Shown: piece by piece, positions 25,898-34,128 of the stretch
How the letters are laid out: every line of letters starts with the position of its first letter
Numbering within the stretch: the stretch's first letter is position 1
Assembly: GCA_050329415.1 (NCBI GenBank)
Contig: JBHJOS010000031.1
Coordinates: 1 to 60,366 of the forward strand
Direction: 5' to 3'
DNA length: 60,366 bases
Source of the DNA: JANNOG01 sp050329415
GTDB taxonomy: Bacteria; Actinomycetota; Actinomycetes; Actinomycetales; JBBAYJ01
Made by a program: the position numbers and the translations under genes
The notes under the pieces: generated by a model
What the model was told of the DNA's origin: nothing
Databases searched by the model: none
What the model saw: only the letters and a program-made list of their open reading frames with translations

Positions 25898-25960
25898 GGT
25901 CACAGTTGAGCGCGGGCGGCGCACGGGTCAGATCCGGCCGCACCCGGTCACAGTTGAGCG
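25898..25960. promoter_or_regulatory. pair of 15-bp direct repeats, candidate operators
   Basis: GGTCACAGTTGAGCG occurs exactly at 25898-25912 and 25946-25960, 48 bp apart, in the divergent promoter region. The TTGAGCG end resembles a half of the nearby palindrome, so both may bind the same regulator. Confidence 0.55.
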
Positions 25961-25974
25961 ACGCGGCGCGCGCC

Positions 25975-26002
25975 GCCCGCTCGCTCATGTGAGCGAGCGG
26001 GC
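25975..26002. promoter_or_regulatory. perfect 28-bp palindrome, candidate SorC operator
   Basis: The arms GCCCGCTCGCTCA and TGAGCGAGCGGGC are exact complements around TG. It ends 11 bp before the regulator GTG, as expected for autorepression, and could also control the divergent flavoprotein gene. Confidence 0.65.
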
Positions 26003-26013
26003 ACGCTCGCACC

Positions 26014-26982
26014 GTGAGTGATGACGTGCCCGCCGCCACCCGCGAACTCCTCGCCGACGTTGCCCGCCGCTACTTCCTGGAGGACCGGACGAAGCTCGAC
26101 ATCGCCCGCGAGCTCGGGGTCTCCCGCTTCAAGGTGGCCCGCCTGCTGGACCAGGCACGCACCACGGGGGTGGTCACCATCACGGTCGACGGCCCGGAAC
26201 CGGAGCCCGTCGACGAGGACCTGTCGGCTCGGGTCGCCGAGCACCTGGCGCTGGACGCGGCAGTCGTCGTCCGGGCCGGCGGCGGGGCGGCCCGGGAGGC
26301 GGTGGGCGCCGCCGGCGCTCGGTGGTTGCAGCGCGAGCTGTCGGCCGACGAGGTCCTCGGGCTGGGGTGGGGCCGGACCCTGACCGCCATGGTCGAGTCC
26401 CTCGACCGCCTCCCCGGAGTGGCCGTGGTCCAGCTCACCGGGACGGTCGGCTCGGACCTCACCGACTCCCCGGTCGAGCTCGTCCGCAAGACGGCCGCCG
26501 CATCGGGCGGCCCGGCCCACCCGATCTTCGCGCCGCTGCTGCTGCCCGACGCCGACACCGCCGCTGCCCTGCGCCGCCAGCCGGACGTCGCCGCGGTGCT
26601 GGCGCTGTACGACGCGGTGACCACGGCCGTGGTGGCGATCGGGTCCTGGGACCCGCCCGGCTCCCGGCTGCGGGACTCGATGGCCCCCGACGAGCGCGAG
26701 GAACTGCTGCGCCGGGGAGTGCAGGCAGAGGTCGCCGCGACGTTCGTCGACGGCGAGGGGACGCTGATCGGTGCGGACTGCGTCGAGCGGTGTCTGGCGA
26801 TCAGTGCCGCGCAGCTTCGCCTGGTGCCCCGGGTCCTCGCCCTCGCCGTCGGCCGGGAGGAGTCCCGGGCGGTGCGGGCCGCGGCCTGCGGCGGGCTGGT
26901 GACCGCGCTCGTCGCCGACGCCGAGCTGGCCCGCGAGGTCCTCACCACGCCGGTGGTCGTCACGTCCAGTCGCGACCGGTGA
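26014..26982 (+). CDS. SorC/DeoR-type sugar-binding transcriptional regulator
   Basis: The 322-residue protein has an N-terminal HTH (YFLEDRTKLDIARELGVSRF with KVARLLDQA as recognition part) and a C-terminal SorC sugar-phosphate-binding domain (ADEVLGLGWGRTLTAMVESL, GVAVVQLTGTVG, AIGSWDPPGSRLRDS). It is divergent from the catabolic cluster and overlies the palindrome and direct repeats, so it is the likely local regulator. A sugar phosphate or another CoA-linked effector is possible; the effector is unknown. A GTG start at 26014 fits the family N-terminus. Confidence 0.88.
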   Translation: MSDDVPAATRELLADVARRYFLEDRTKLDIARELGVSRFKVARLLDQARTTGVVTITVDGPEPEPVDEDLSARVAEHLALDAAVVVRAGGGAAREAVGAAGARWLQRELSADEVLGLGWGRTLTAMVESLDRLPGVAVVQLTGTVGSDLTDSPVELVRKTAAASGGPAHPIFAPLLLPDADTAAALRRQPDVAAVLALYDAVTTAVVAIGSWDPPGSRLRDSMAPDEREELLRRGVQAEVAATFVDGEGTLIGADCVERCLAISAAQLRLVPRVLALAVGREESRAVRAAACGGLVTALVADAELAREVLTTPVVVTSSRDR

Positions 26983-27105
26983 GACCAGCGCGCACGACGG
27001 GTTGACGTCACCGAATCGCAAGAATCCGACTTGTTGCCCGATCGGGTCCACGGGCAGCACACTGAGCCCGCTTCTTCGACTTTGTTCGGGCGATGGGGGT
27101 CGACC

Positions 27106-27525
27106 GTGACGTGGTACCTGGTCCAGTCGGCCGTGGTCGTCGTCACGGCAGCCGCCGTCGGGGTGGTCGTGGGGTGGGTGCTCTTCCGGCGGCGCGGCTC
27201 CGACCGGTCGTCACCGGCCGCGGGTTCCGCCTCCGACGACCGACTCGCGTCACAGCTCGCCGACTGTCGCGAACGCGCATCGCGGCTCGTCGACGACATG
27301 GGACTGCTGCGCCGGGAACTGGCCGGGCGGGACGCCGAGATCACCCGACTGGTCGAGGAGCGCGACGACGCCCAGGCGGCGAAGGTCCGCGCCCAGGTCG
27401 ATCTTGCCAATCGCACCGCCGAACTGATCGTCATGGGCGAGGAGTTCGAGCGGTTCCGCCAAGTGGCGCGAGGACGTCACAGCACACTCCACGACGACGG
27501 AGAGGCCCAGCCCCGTGTCCCCTGA
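27106..27525 (+). CDS. membrane-anchored coiled-coil protein
   Basis: This 139-residue protein has one N-terminal membrane helix (YLVQSAVVVVTAAAVGVVVGW), a basic stop, and a cytoplasmic coiled coil from about 45 to 125 rich in Arg/Glu/Leu heptads (LADCRERASRLVDDMGLLRR). GTG at 27106 with GGGGG upstream places the helix at the N-terminus; the frame could start at 27031. It overlaps the OmpA-domain gene by 11 bp, so the two are probably made together and act in the envelope. No family recognised. Confidence 0.65.
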   Translation: MTWYLVQSAVVVVTAAAVGVVVGWVLFRRRGSDRSSPAAGSASDDRLASQLADCRERASRLVDDMGLLRRELAGRDAEITRLVEERDDAQAAKVRAQVDLANRTAELIVMGEEFERFRQVARGRHSTLHDDGEAQPRVP

Positions 27526-28117
27526 CAGCGTGTCCAGGATCGCCGACCGGCGACCCCGAACCATCCTCGTCGTGGGGGCCGCCGCACTGCTGGGGCTCGT
27601 CGCCGTCCACGCCCTCGTGATTCGACCGGCTCTCGACGCCGACGACGGCGCCGCCGCGACGGCCCTCGCCGCCGACGCCGCCCCCCCGCGAGAGGCGTCG
27701 GCACAGGAGACCGCCGCCGCCACACCGTCTCCGGTCGCCCCGCCCTCTGTTGCCCCCGGCTCGGTCGACGACCTGCTGTTCGGGCTCCCCCCGCTCACGT
27801 TCATGGCCGGGTCCGACGAACTCACGCCCGCGAGCCAGGGCACTCTGTCGATTCTGGTCGAGCGCATCGCCGCAGCGCCGCCGGGCACCCGGTTCGAGGT
27901 CCGGACGCACACCGACACCGAGGGCGACGCCGACTACAACCAGCGGCTCAGCGAACAGCGCGCCTCGAGGGTGTGCGACGGCCTGATCCACGCGGGCGTG
28001 CCGCAGGATCGCCTCACGATCGTGGGAGTCGGCGAGAGCGCTCCCCTGGTGGCCCCGGAGACGACGGAGGCCGACCGGGAGAGGAACCGCCGCGTCGAGG
28101 TCATCGCCCTGCCTTGA
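27515..28117 (+). CDS. OmpA-family peptidoglycan-binding membrane protein
   Basis: The 200-residue protein has an N-terminal membrane helix (TILVVGAAALLGLVAVHAL), an Ala/Pro linker and a C-terminal OmpA domain (about 85-200): LTFMAGSDELTPAS, VRTHTDTEGDADYNQRLSEQ, RASRVCDGLIHAGV and ERNRRVEVIAL. The Asp and Arg that hold diaminopimelate are visible (GDADYNQRLS and ERNRRVEV). It should tether the membrane to peptidoglycan. Its 3' end overlaps the convergent small membrane protein gene by 17 bp. Confidence 0.88.
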   Translation: MSPDSVSRIADRRPRTILVVGAAALLGLVAVHALVIRPALDADDGAAATALAADAAPPREASAQETAAATPSPVAPPSVAPGSVDDLLFGLPPLTFMAGSDELTPASQGTLSILVERIAAAPPGTRFEVRTHTDTEGDADYNQRLSEQRASRVCDGLIHAGVPQDRLTIVGVGESAPLVAPETTEADRERNRRVEVIALP

Positions 28118-28508
28118 GCCGACGGGCGCTCGAACGGTCGGGCCGGGGCCGGTTCGGAAGGGGGCGCGCTCGAACGAGCGCCGGCAGGTGCAGCCGCAGG
28201 GCGAGGACGACCACCGGGACGTGGAGCATCGCGAGGTTCCGGGCGAACCATCCCGGCAGGTAGATGTCGCCGGCGCCCTCGGGGTTGCCGAGTCGCCGCG
28301 CCGCTCCGGTGAGCGGGCACCGCCCGCCCAGGGCGAGGAAGACGCCGGTCTCCACGGCCACCACGGCGCCCGCCAGAGCGGCCCGCCGCCCGCCCCGCCC
28401 GCGGATCCCGTCGGCCACGACCAGCGCGACGCAGGCCTCGATGCCGAGGTAGACCACGGTGTGCGCGGCCTTCACGGCGATCACCCCGGCGCCGGGTCGT
28501 CGGCTCAT
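28101..28508 (-). CDS. small membrane protein
   Basis: The product has 135 residues and about four hydrophobic segments (AHTVVYLGIEACVALVVADG, AALAGAVVAVETGVFLALGG, ARNLAMLHVPVVVLALRLHL) with an RCPLT motif between the second and third that recalls DUF2784-like proteins. Its ATG overlaps the dienelactone hydrolase-like stop (ATGA), so the two are coupled. No function can be assigned. Confidence 0.7.
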   Translation of the reverse strand: MSRRPGAGVIAVKAAHTVVYLGIEACVALVVADGIRGRGGRRAALAGAVVAVETGVFLALGGRCPLTGAARRLGNPEGAGDIYLPGWFARNLAMLHVPVVVLALRLHLPALVRARPLPNRPRPDRSSARRLKAGR

Positions 28509-29257
28509 GCCCGCGCGCTCAGATGCTCGGCGAAGAACGCCTCGGTGCGCCGCCAGGAGTCGGCGGCCGAGGAGGGCTCGGGTCCGGCGCCCGCGACCCA
28601 GCGCAGGAGCGGCCGCAACGGCCGGGGCCCGACCTCGGCGTCGTTGTGGAACCCGTGGCCGGCGTCGGGGTAGTCGAGGACGTCGTGGACGATCCCGTGG
28701 CGGGCCAGCGCGGCCTGCAGCCGGGCCGAGCCGCCGTGGAGACGGTCGCGGGCGCCGTAGCTGGCGACCACCGGGCACGCCTCGCGCACGACGGGATCCA
28801 GGTCACGCGGCAGCTGGCCGTGGTTGACGGCCGACACGTCGAACCCGCGGGAGGCCGCGACGAGGGCGAGGCCGCCGCCCAGGCCGAACCCGAGGACGCC
28901 GACGAAGCCGGTGCAGTCCGGGCGGGCGACGAGGGACCGGCGAGCGGCCTCGATGTCCTGCCAGGCCCGGCCGCGCCCGGTGGACAGGGCGGCCATGGTC
29001 GTGATCAGGCATCGCAGCCGTCCGGCGGTGAAGAGGTCCGGCATGACCACGAGGTAACCCGCCGACGCCATGCGCTCCACCTGCCGGCGCATGGCGCCGT
29101 CAATGCCGAAGGCCTCGTGGACCATGACGACCCCCGGCCACGGCCCCTCGCCGCGCGGGACGGCGAGCACGGCTGCGAGCCGCGGGGTGCCACCGGGCAG
29201 GCCGTCGAGGGTGACGTCGACGACCGTGACGAGGGGAGCGCGGCCCACGACCGCCAC
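28505..29257 (-). CDS. dienelactone hydrolase family protein lacking the nucleophile
   Basis: The 250-residue alpha/beta-hydrolase follows the dienelactone hydrolase plan (GPWPGVVMVHEAFGIDGAMR, GYLVVMPDLFT, YPDAGHGFHND). The nucleophile elbow reads VLGFGLGGGLA, where active members have Cys or Ser after GF/GY; here it is Gly. The Asp (YGARDRLH) and His (GHGFHN) remain. It may be catalytically dead or use another residue. It starts 17 bp after the APC permease stop on the same strand, forming a permease - hydrolase - small membrane protein unit. Confidence 0.85.
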   Translation of the reverse strand: MAVVGRAPLVTVVDVTLDGLPGGTPRLAAVLAVPRGEGPWPGVVMVHEAFGIDGAMRRQVERMASAGYLVVMPDLFTAGRLRCLITTMAALSTGRGRAWQDIEAARRSLVARPDCTGFVGVLGFGLGGGLALVAASRGFDVSAVNHGQLPRDLDPVVREACPVVASYGARDRLHGGSARLQAALARHGIVHDVLDYPDAGHGFHNDAEVGPRPLRPLLRWVAGAGPEPSSAADSWRRTEAFFAEHLSARA

Positions 29258-29273
29258 GGTGACACGTCCGGCG

Positions 29274-30836
29274 TCACGACACGAGGTCCGCCAGGGCCTC
29301 TTCGTGCTCGGCCCGCCGCCGCAGGCGGCCCACCGCCAGACCGACGACGAACACGACGAACGGCAGCAGCACCAGCGACCATCCCGTCGCGTTGAGCGCG
29401 AAGTCCTCGGTCACCGGGTCGCTGCCCTCCGCCGCGGTGCCCGCCAGCAGGGCGAACTTCGCCGCCAGCAGGTAGGCGCCCGCTGCCATGCCGAGGATCG
29501 CCAGGCCGGGCGCCACGACGGTGGACCAGGCGCGCGCGTCCCGGGCGGGGTGCCGCCGGAAGAACGCGATGACGGCGACCGAGACCAGGACCTCGACGAG
29601 CACGATCGACAGCACGGCGAGCGCGCTCATCCAGAAGAACAAGTTGGCCACCGGGTCGAGCCCGCGGATCAGGAACCACAGCACCACCACGCCGGTGACG
29701 ACCGAGACGGCGACCGAGGCCGCGCCCGGGGCGCCGCGGCCGTTGACCCGGCTCAGCGGACCCGGGAGCACCCCGGCGCGCGCCATCGAGAAGACGTAGC
29801 GGGCCGCGGAGTTCTGGAACGCGAGCAGGCCGGCGAACAGGCTCGTCACGACCAGCCAGGCCATCACGTCGGCCAGCCACCCTCCGACGTACTCCTCGGC
29901 CACCGAGAAGAGCACCGCCGCCGGGTCCTGGAGCAGGTCGCCGGACCGGGCGAACACCTCGTCGACCGCCCGGTCGGCCCCCAGCGCGCTCACCATGGCG
30001 AACGAGACGAGGGCGAAGAGCACGGTGATGAGCCCGACCGAGATGTAGGTCGCGAGCGGCACGGTCCGCTTCGGGTCCCGGGACTCCTCGCCGTAGATGG
30101 CTGTCGCCTCGAACCCGATGAACGAGGCGAACGCGAAGGCGAGCGCGATGCCCGCGGACCCCGCGAAGCCGCCCGCAAACACCGCCTCGGGGCTGAACGA
30201 CGCGGCGAGATCGAGGCCCCCGGGGCCGCCGCCCCGGACCACGACGGCGATCCCGACCAGGAGCAGGGCCAGCAGCTCCAGGGTGAGCAGGACCCCCAGC
30301 AGCCTGGCGCCCACGTCGACCTTGAGCAGCGAGAGCCCCAGCACGAGCAGCCAGGCGACGAGCACCCACACGTACCAGGGGAGGTCGAGGCCCAGCTGCG
30401 CGGCGGCCTGGGCACCCACGACCCCGCCGAAGAACCCGAAGACCGCGAGCTGGATCGTCACGTAGGCGAGCAGGCTGACGAACGCGGATCCCACCCCGGT
30501 GGTGAGCCCGAGGCCCCGGCCCACATAGGCGAAGAACGCGCCGGTGTTGGTCACGTGGTGGCTCATCGCCGCGTAGCCGACGCTGAACACCAGCAGGACG
30601 ATGCCGACGACGAGGTAGGCGCCCGGCGCACCGGCCCCGTTGCCGAGCCCGATCGCCACCGGCACGGCACCGGTCATGCCGACCAGCGGGGCGGCCGCGG
30701 CGACGACGAAGAACACGATGCCGGCGACCCCGATGCGGTTGCGGGCCAGCCGGTGCCGCTCGTCGCCGAGAGCGCCGGGCGGGTCACCGTCGCCGGACGG
30801 GCGGCCCGGGGTCGCGGAGGTCATGCGGTCAGCCAT
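29274..30836 (-). CDS. APC family amino acid permease
   Basis: The 520-residue transporter has twelve or more hydrophobic helices and APC marks: GMTGAVPVAIGLGNGAG in the first helices, HHVTNTGAFFAYVGRGLGL, and IGFEATAIYGEESRDPKRTV between helices 6 and 7. It probably imports an amino acid or amine. ATG at 30836 has GGAGG 5 nt upstream and is preferred to the ATG at 30866. Downstream genes follow closely, suggesting one transcript. Confidence 0.9.
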   Translation of the reverse strand: MADRMTSATPGRPSGDGDPPGALGDERHRLARNRIGVAGIVFFVVAAAAPLVGMTGAVPVAIGLGNGAGAPGAYLVVGIVLLVFSVGYAAMSHHVTNTGAFFAYVGRGLGLTTGVGSAFVSLLAYVTIQLAVFGFFGGVVGAQAAAQLGLDLPWYVWVLVAWLLVLGLSLLKVDVGARLLGVLLTLELLALLLVGIAVVVRGGGPGGLDLAASFSPEAVFAGGFAGSAGIALAFAFASFIGFEATAIYGEESRDPKRTVPLATYISVGLITVLFALVSFAMVSALGADRAVDEVFARSGDLLQDPAAVLFSVAEEYVGGWLADVMAWLVVTSLFAGLLAFQNSAARYVFSMARAGVLPGPLSRVNGRGAPGAASVAVSVVTGVVVLWFLIRGLDPVANLFFWMSALAVLSIVLVEVLVSVAVIAFFRRHPARDARAWSTVVAPGLAILGMAAGAYLLAAKFALLAGTAAEGSDPVTEDFALNATGWSLVLLPFVVFVVGLAVGRLRRRAEHEEALADLVS

Positions 30837-30981
30837 CTGGCCCTCCCGAGGTGCACCGCTCGCCATCGAGCGGCGGACGCGGACGTCGTCGTCCGCGGAC
30901 AGGATCGGAGGTTGATCGTACGGGTCCGAACGGCACTGTCAACAGTGCTCGGCGCGCCCTCCCCGGACCGTGCACCCGCGT

Positions 30982-33900
30982 TCACCGGTGGTGTGGCACC
31001 GACGCTCCTGGACGATCGAGGTAGCGCAGACAGACGAGGACGATGTCGTCGTCCGTGCTGCCGTGGGTCGCCATCCCGTCGAGCAGGGCGTCCGTCAAGT
31101 CCGGCACCGGGAGGTCCCGGTGCTCGTCCGCGAGCCGGGCGAGGCGTCGCATGCCGGAGGACAGCGGCTCGTCGCGACGCTCGACCAGCCCGTCGGAGTA
31201 GAGGACGACCAGCGAACCCGGAGGCACGTCGACGGCGGCCTCCGCGCGCGCCCGACCGTCGTCCCCGGGATAGGGCTCACACATCGGACGCGTCCGCGCC
31301 GTCATGAGATACGTCGGCTCCTGCCCCGGTCGGATCAGCAGCACCGGGGGGTGCCCCGCCGACGAGTGCGTCAACCGCCCGGTGACCGTGTCGACGACGA
31401 CGCAGGCGGCTGTGACGAACGGGGCTCCGTCGCGGCCACGGGCGACCGACTGCAGGGCGTCGAGCAGAGGGGCAGGACTCGGTGGCACGCGCTCGGCGAG
31501 GGCCGCGCACGCGGCCCGCAGCCTGCCCATCGCCGCGGCCGAGTCCATGCTGTGTCCGACCACGTCACCGACCACCACGCCGACCTGGTCGTGCGACCAA
31601 GCGAAGGTGTCGTACCAGTCCCCGCCGACTTCGAGGAACTCGCTGCCGGCCTGGTACCGGGCCTCGATGTCGAGCCGCGGATGCGCGACGAGCCGGTCCG
31701 GCAGAAGGGACCGCTGGAGGCGCAGCGCGACGGTGTGCTCCTGCTCGTGCAGGTGAGCGGTCACCATCGCCTGCTCGGCGCGTTCCACGATCTCCTGGAG
31801 GGAGGCCAGGTCGTCGGCGTCGAAACGGGTGGGCGACGGATCGCGCACCCCCACCATGATCGCCGCCTTGGTCCCGTCGGGGAGCCGGAGCGGAACGGCC
31901 ATGTGGGAGCGGGGCGCCAGCCGTGCCAGGAGGCCGCGCGTCTCGTCGTCCGTCACGTACTCCTCGCCGACCGCGCACGTGGCGTCGTGGACGACCTGCG
32001 CCTCGCCGTCGGCCGCCCGATCCATCCTGTTGGCGTCGTCCGGTCCCAGCCGGTGGCGGGTGCGCAACTCGGTCAGCACGCCCACCAGACCCGGATCCGC
32101 ACAGCCGGCGGCCAGGAGGCCGTCGGCCCGTCCGGGTGCCTCGACGGTCGCGTAGTCGCACCACCGCCCCACCAGGGTCTCGACGAGGGAACGCAGCTGG
32201 TCCGCGTCGCCGCGCCGACCCTCCAGGGCGCTCACCAGGTCAGCGATGATCTCGCTCTGCCGCTGCCGGGCCCGCAGGGCGTCCTCGGCGAGTAGTCGTT
32301 GCACCTCCGCCCACGTCCGCTCGGCGGTCTCGGTGACCAGCGTGACCTCCGAGGGGGCCCACTCCCGGTGAGGTCGGCCGCGAACCACCATTCCGGCCAC
32401 CACACGGCCGTCCTGACGGACCGGGGCCACGACGAGCGGACCGTCCGGGTCGTCGGGTGGACCGCCGAGAGCTCCCAGGTCACCTGACAGGTCGTTCGTC
32501 TCGAGGTAGCGGACCTCGGTTGCCTGCAGGTGGTCCTGCAGCTGACGGGCGGCGAAGGCGACGGCGTCCCGGGGATCCCGCTCCGACCGGAGGCCGTCGG
32601 CCAGCCGGGCCCGGTAGGCGTCGACCGCCGCCCCCCGCAGCAGCTCCGCCTCGACCCGCTTACGTTCCGTGATGTCACTGGCCAGGCCGAGGACCTGGCG
32701 TGCTCGACCGGCCGTATCGCGTCGCAGGACGAGGTCCCGGCTGTTGAACCACCGCCAGGTGCCGTCCCAGTGCCGGAACCGGTACTCCACCTGCGACGTG
32801 ACGCCATCGACGAGGTCCCGCAGCCCGTCGAGGTGGCGCTCGAAGGCGGCGGCGTCGTCGGGGTGGAGAACCTGAGCCAGGAAGTCGGCTCCCAGATCCA
32901 GGATCTCGTCGGGGGGGTAGCCGAGCAGCTCACCGGTCGGCCGGTTGACGAAGACGTTACGGGCCTCGTCGAGGTCGTAGACGTAGAGGACCCCCGGTAC
33001 CAGCCCGGTGAGCTCGCTGATGAACCGATGGTTCTCGCGCACCGCCTCCTCGGCCAGCCGACGGTCCGTGGTGTCGACGCTCGTCCCCAGGTGCCCCGCG
33101 TACCCGCCGTCCTCCGTCACCTGCGGTTCCGCCCAGGACTCCAGCCAGCGCCAGGTGCCGTCGCCGCGCCGAACCCGCATCTCGCCGTGGAAGGATCGGC
33201 GCTCGGCGACCGCGTCCGCGAAATCCGCGGCGTGTGCCGGACCGTCGTCCGGGTGCACGAGCGCCGACCAGACGTCCGCGGGCAACCGGTCCCGGTCGAC
33301 ACCGAAGTAGTCGCAGAAGGTCTGGTTCACCCACTCCTGGCGGCCGGTGGCGTCCTGCTGCCAGACCAGGACCGGCAGCTGATCGGCCAGCGCCCGGAAC
33401 CGCCGCTCACTGCGGACGAGGGCCGCCTCGGCGTCGCGCCGGGCGGTGACGTCCTTGAACACCAGCGCGAAGTGGCCGGGGGGATCGACCGGAACGGCGA
33501 AGACGTCGAACCAGCGGCCCATGACGGCCGAGCCCTGTTCGAACCGCAGGGTCTCCCGGCCCAGACCGACCCGGGCGTAGGTCTCGACCCAAACCCCCTC
33601 CAGGCCGGGGACCAGGTCGCGTGCGGTCCGGCCCACCGGCGCGGTCAGTCCGGTCATCTCCTCGAACAGCGGATTGACCTCGAGGAACCGGTAGTCCACC
33701 GCGGCTCCGTCGTCGTCGATGATCATCTCGCAGAGGCAGTACCCCTCGTCGATGGCGTCGATGACAGTCCGCAGGCGCGCCTCGCTCCGGAGAACCTCGG
33801 TGGTGGTCCGCCGTTCCTCGGGCACGTCGACCGCTCCGACATCCCGCGGCAGGTCCGCCGACCGGGAACGGCGGGTCGGCGACCCCTTCTTCGCAGCCAC
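30982..33900 (-). CDS. PAS-PAS-PAS-GAF-SpoIIE serine phosphatase
   Basis: GTG at 33900 with GGAGGGGG just upstream gives 972 residues. Three PAS domains come first (TVIDAIDEGYCLCEMIIDDD, FRALADQLPVLVWQQDATGR, FISELTGLVPGVLYVYDLDE), the second and third each with PAC-type motifs (GTWRWLESW, GTWRWFNSR). GAF-like regions follow (about 470-740), then a PP2C-type SpoIIE domain (LQRSLLPDRL, GGDWYDTFAW, GDVVGHSMDSAAAMGRL, LVVLYSDGLVERRD, DDDIVLVCLR) with the metal-binding Asp residues. It should dephosphorylate an anti-sigma-factor antagonist in response to internal signals. The frame opens earlier at 34047, but that part lacks a ribosome site. Confidence 0.9.
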   Translation of the reverse strand: MAAKKGSPTRRSRSADLPRDVGAVDVPEERRTTTEVLRSEARLRTVIDAIDEGYCLCEMIIDDDGAAVDYRFLEVNPLFEEMTGLTAPVGRTARDLVPGLEGVWVETYARVGLGRETLRFEQGSAVMGRWFDVFAVPVDPPGHFALVFKDVTARRDAEAALVRSERRFRALADQLPVLVWQQDATGRQEWVNQTFCDYFGVDRDRLPADVWSALVHPDDGPAHAADFADAVAERRSFHGEMRVRRGDGTWRWLESWAEPQVTEDGGYAGHLGTSVDTTDRRLAEEAVRENHRFISELTGLVPGVLYVYDLDEARNVFVNRPTGELLGYPPDEILDLGADFLAQVLHPDDAAAFERHLDGLRDLVDGVTSQVEYRFRHWDGTWRWFNSRDLVLRRDTAGRARQVLGLASDITERKRVEAELLRGAAVDAYRARLADGLRSERDPRDAVAFAARQLQDHLQATEVRYLETNDLSGDLGALGGPPDDPDGPLVVAPVRQDGRVVAGMVVRGRPHREWAPSEVTLVTETAERTWAEVQRLLAEDALRARQRQSEIIADLVSALEGRRGDADQLRSLVETLVGRWCDYATVEAPGRADGLLAAGCADPGLVGVLTELRTRHRLGPDDANRMDRAADGEAQVVHDATCAVGEEYVTDDETRGLLARLAPRSHMAVPLRLPDGTKAAIMVGVRDPSPTRFDADDLASLQEIVERAEQAMVTAHLHEQEHTVALRLQRSLLPDRLVAHPRLDIEARYQAGSEFLEVGGDWYDTFAWSHDQVGVVVGDVVGHSMDSAAAMGRLRAACAALAERVPPSPAPLLDALQSVARGRDGAPFVTAACVVVDTVTGRLTHSSAGHPPVLLIRPGQEPTYLMTARTRPMCEPYPGDDGRARAEAAVDVPPGSLVVLYSDGLVERRDEPLSSGMRRLARLADEHRDLPVPDLTDALLDGMATHGSTDDDIVLVCLRYLDRPGASVPHHR

Positions 33901-34128
33901 GACCCCCTCCTCGATCCGACGCCCGGCCGAGGATCCACCGGAGCCGCCGACCTGCATCGCACAGTCGCGGAGGGCGCGCGTCAAGTCGAGGGGGAGCCGA
34001 CATTCGGGGGATGGGGCGACCCGCCATGACCGGTCGGAGTCCGCCACCGGGCAGAAGTGTCAGGGAGGCCCCTGTCAGCTCGTCTCCTCGGTGTCGCCGG
34101 ACCGCGGCGACCGAACCGAGGAGGACAC

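Noticed and set aside
25898..25960. Direct repeats with TCACAG as PhoP boxes
   Set aside because: The copies are 48 bp apart rather than separated by 4 bp, and they share their other half with the adjoining palindrome.
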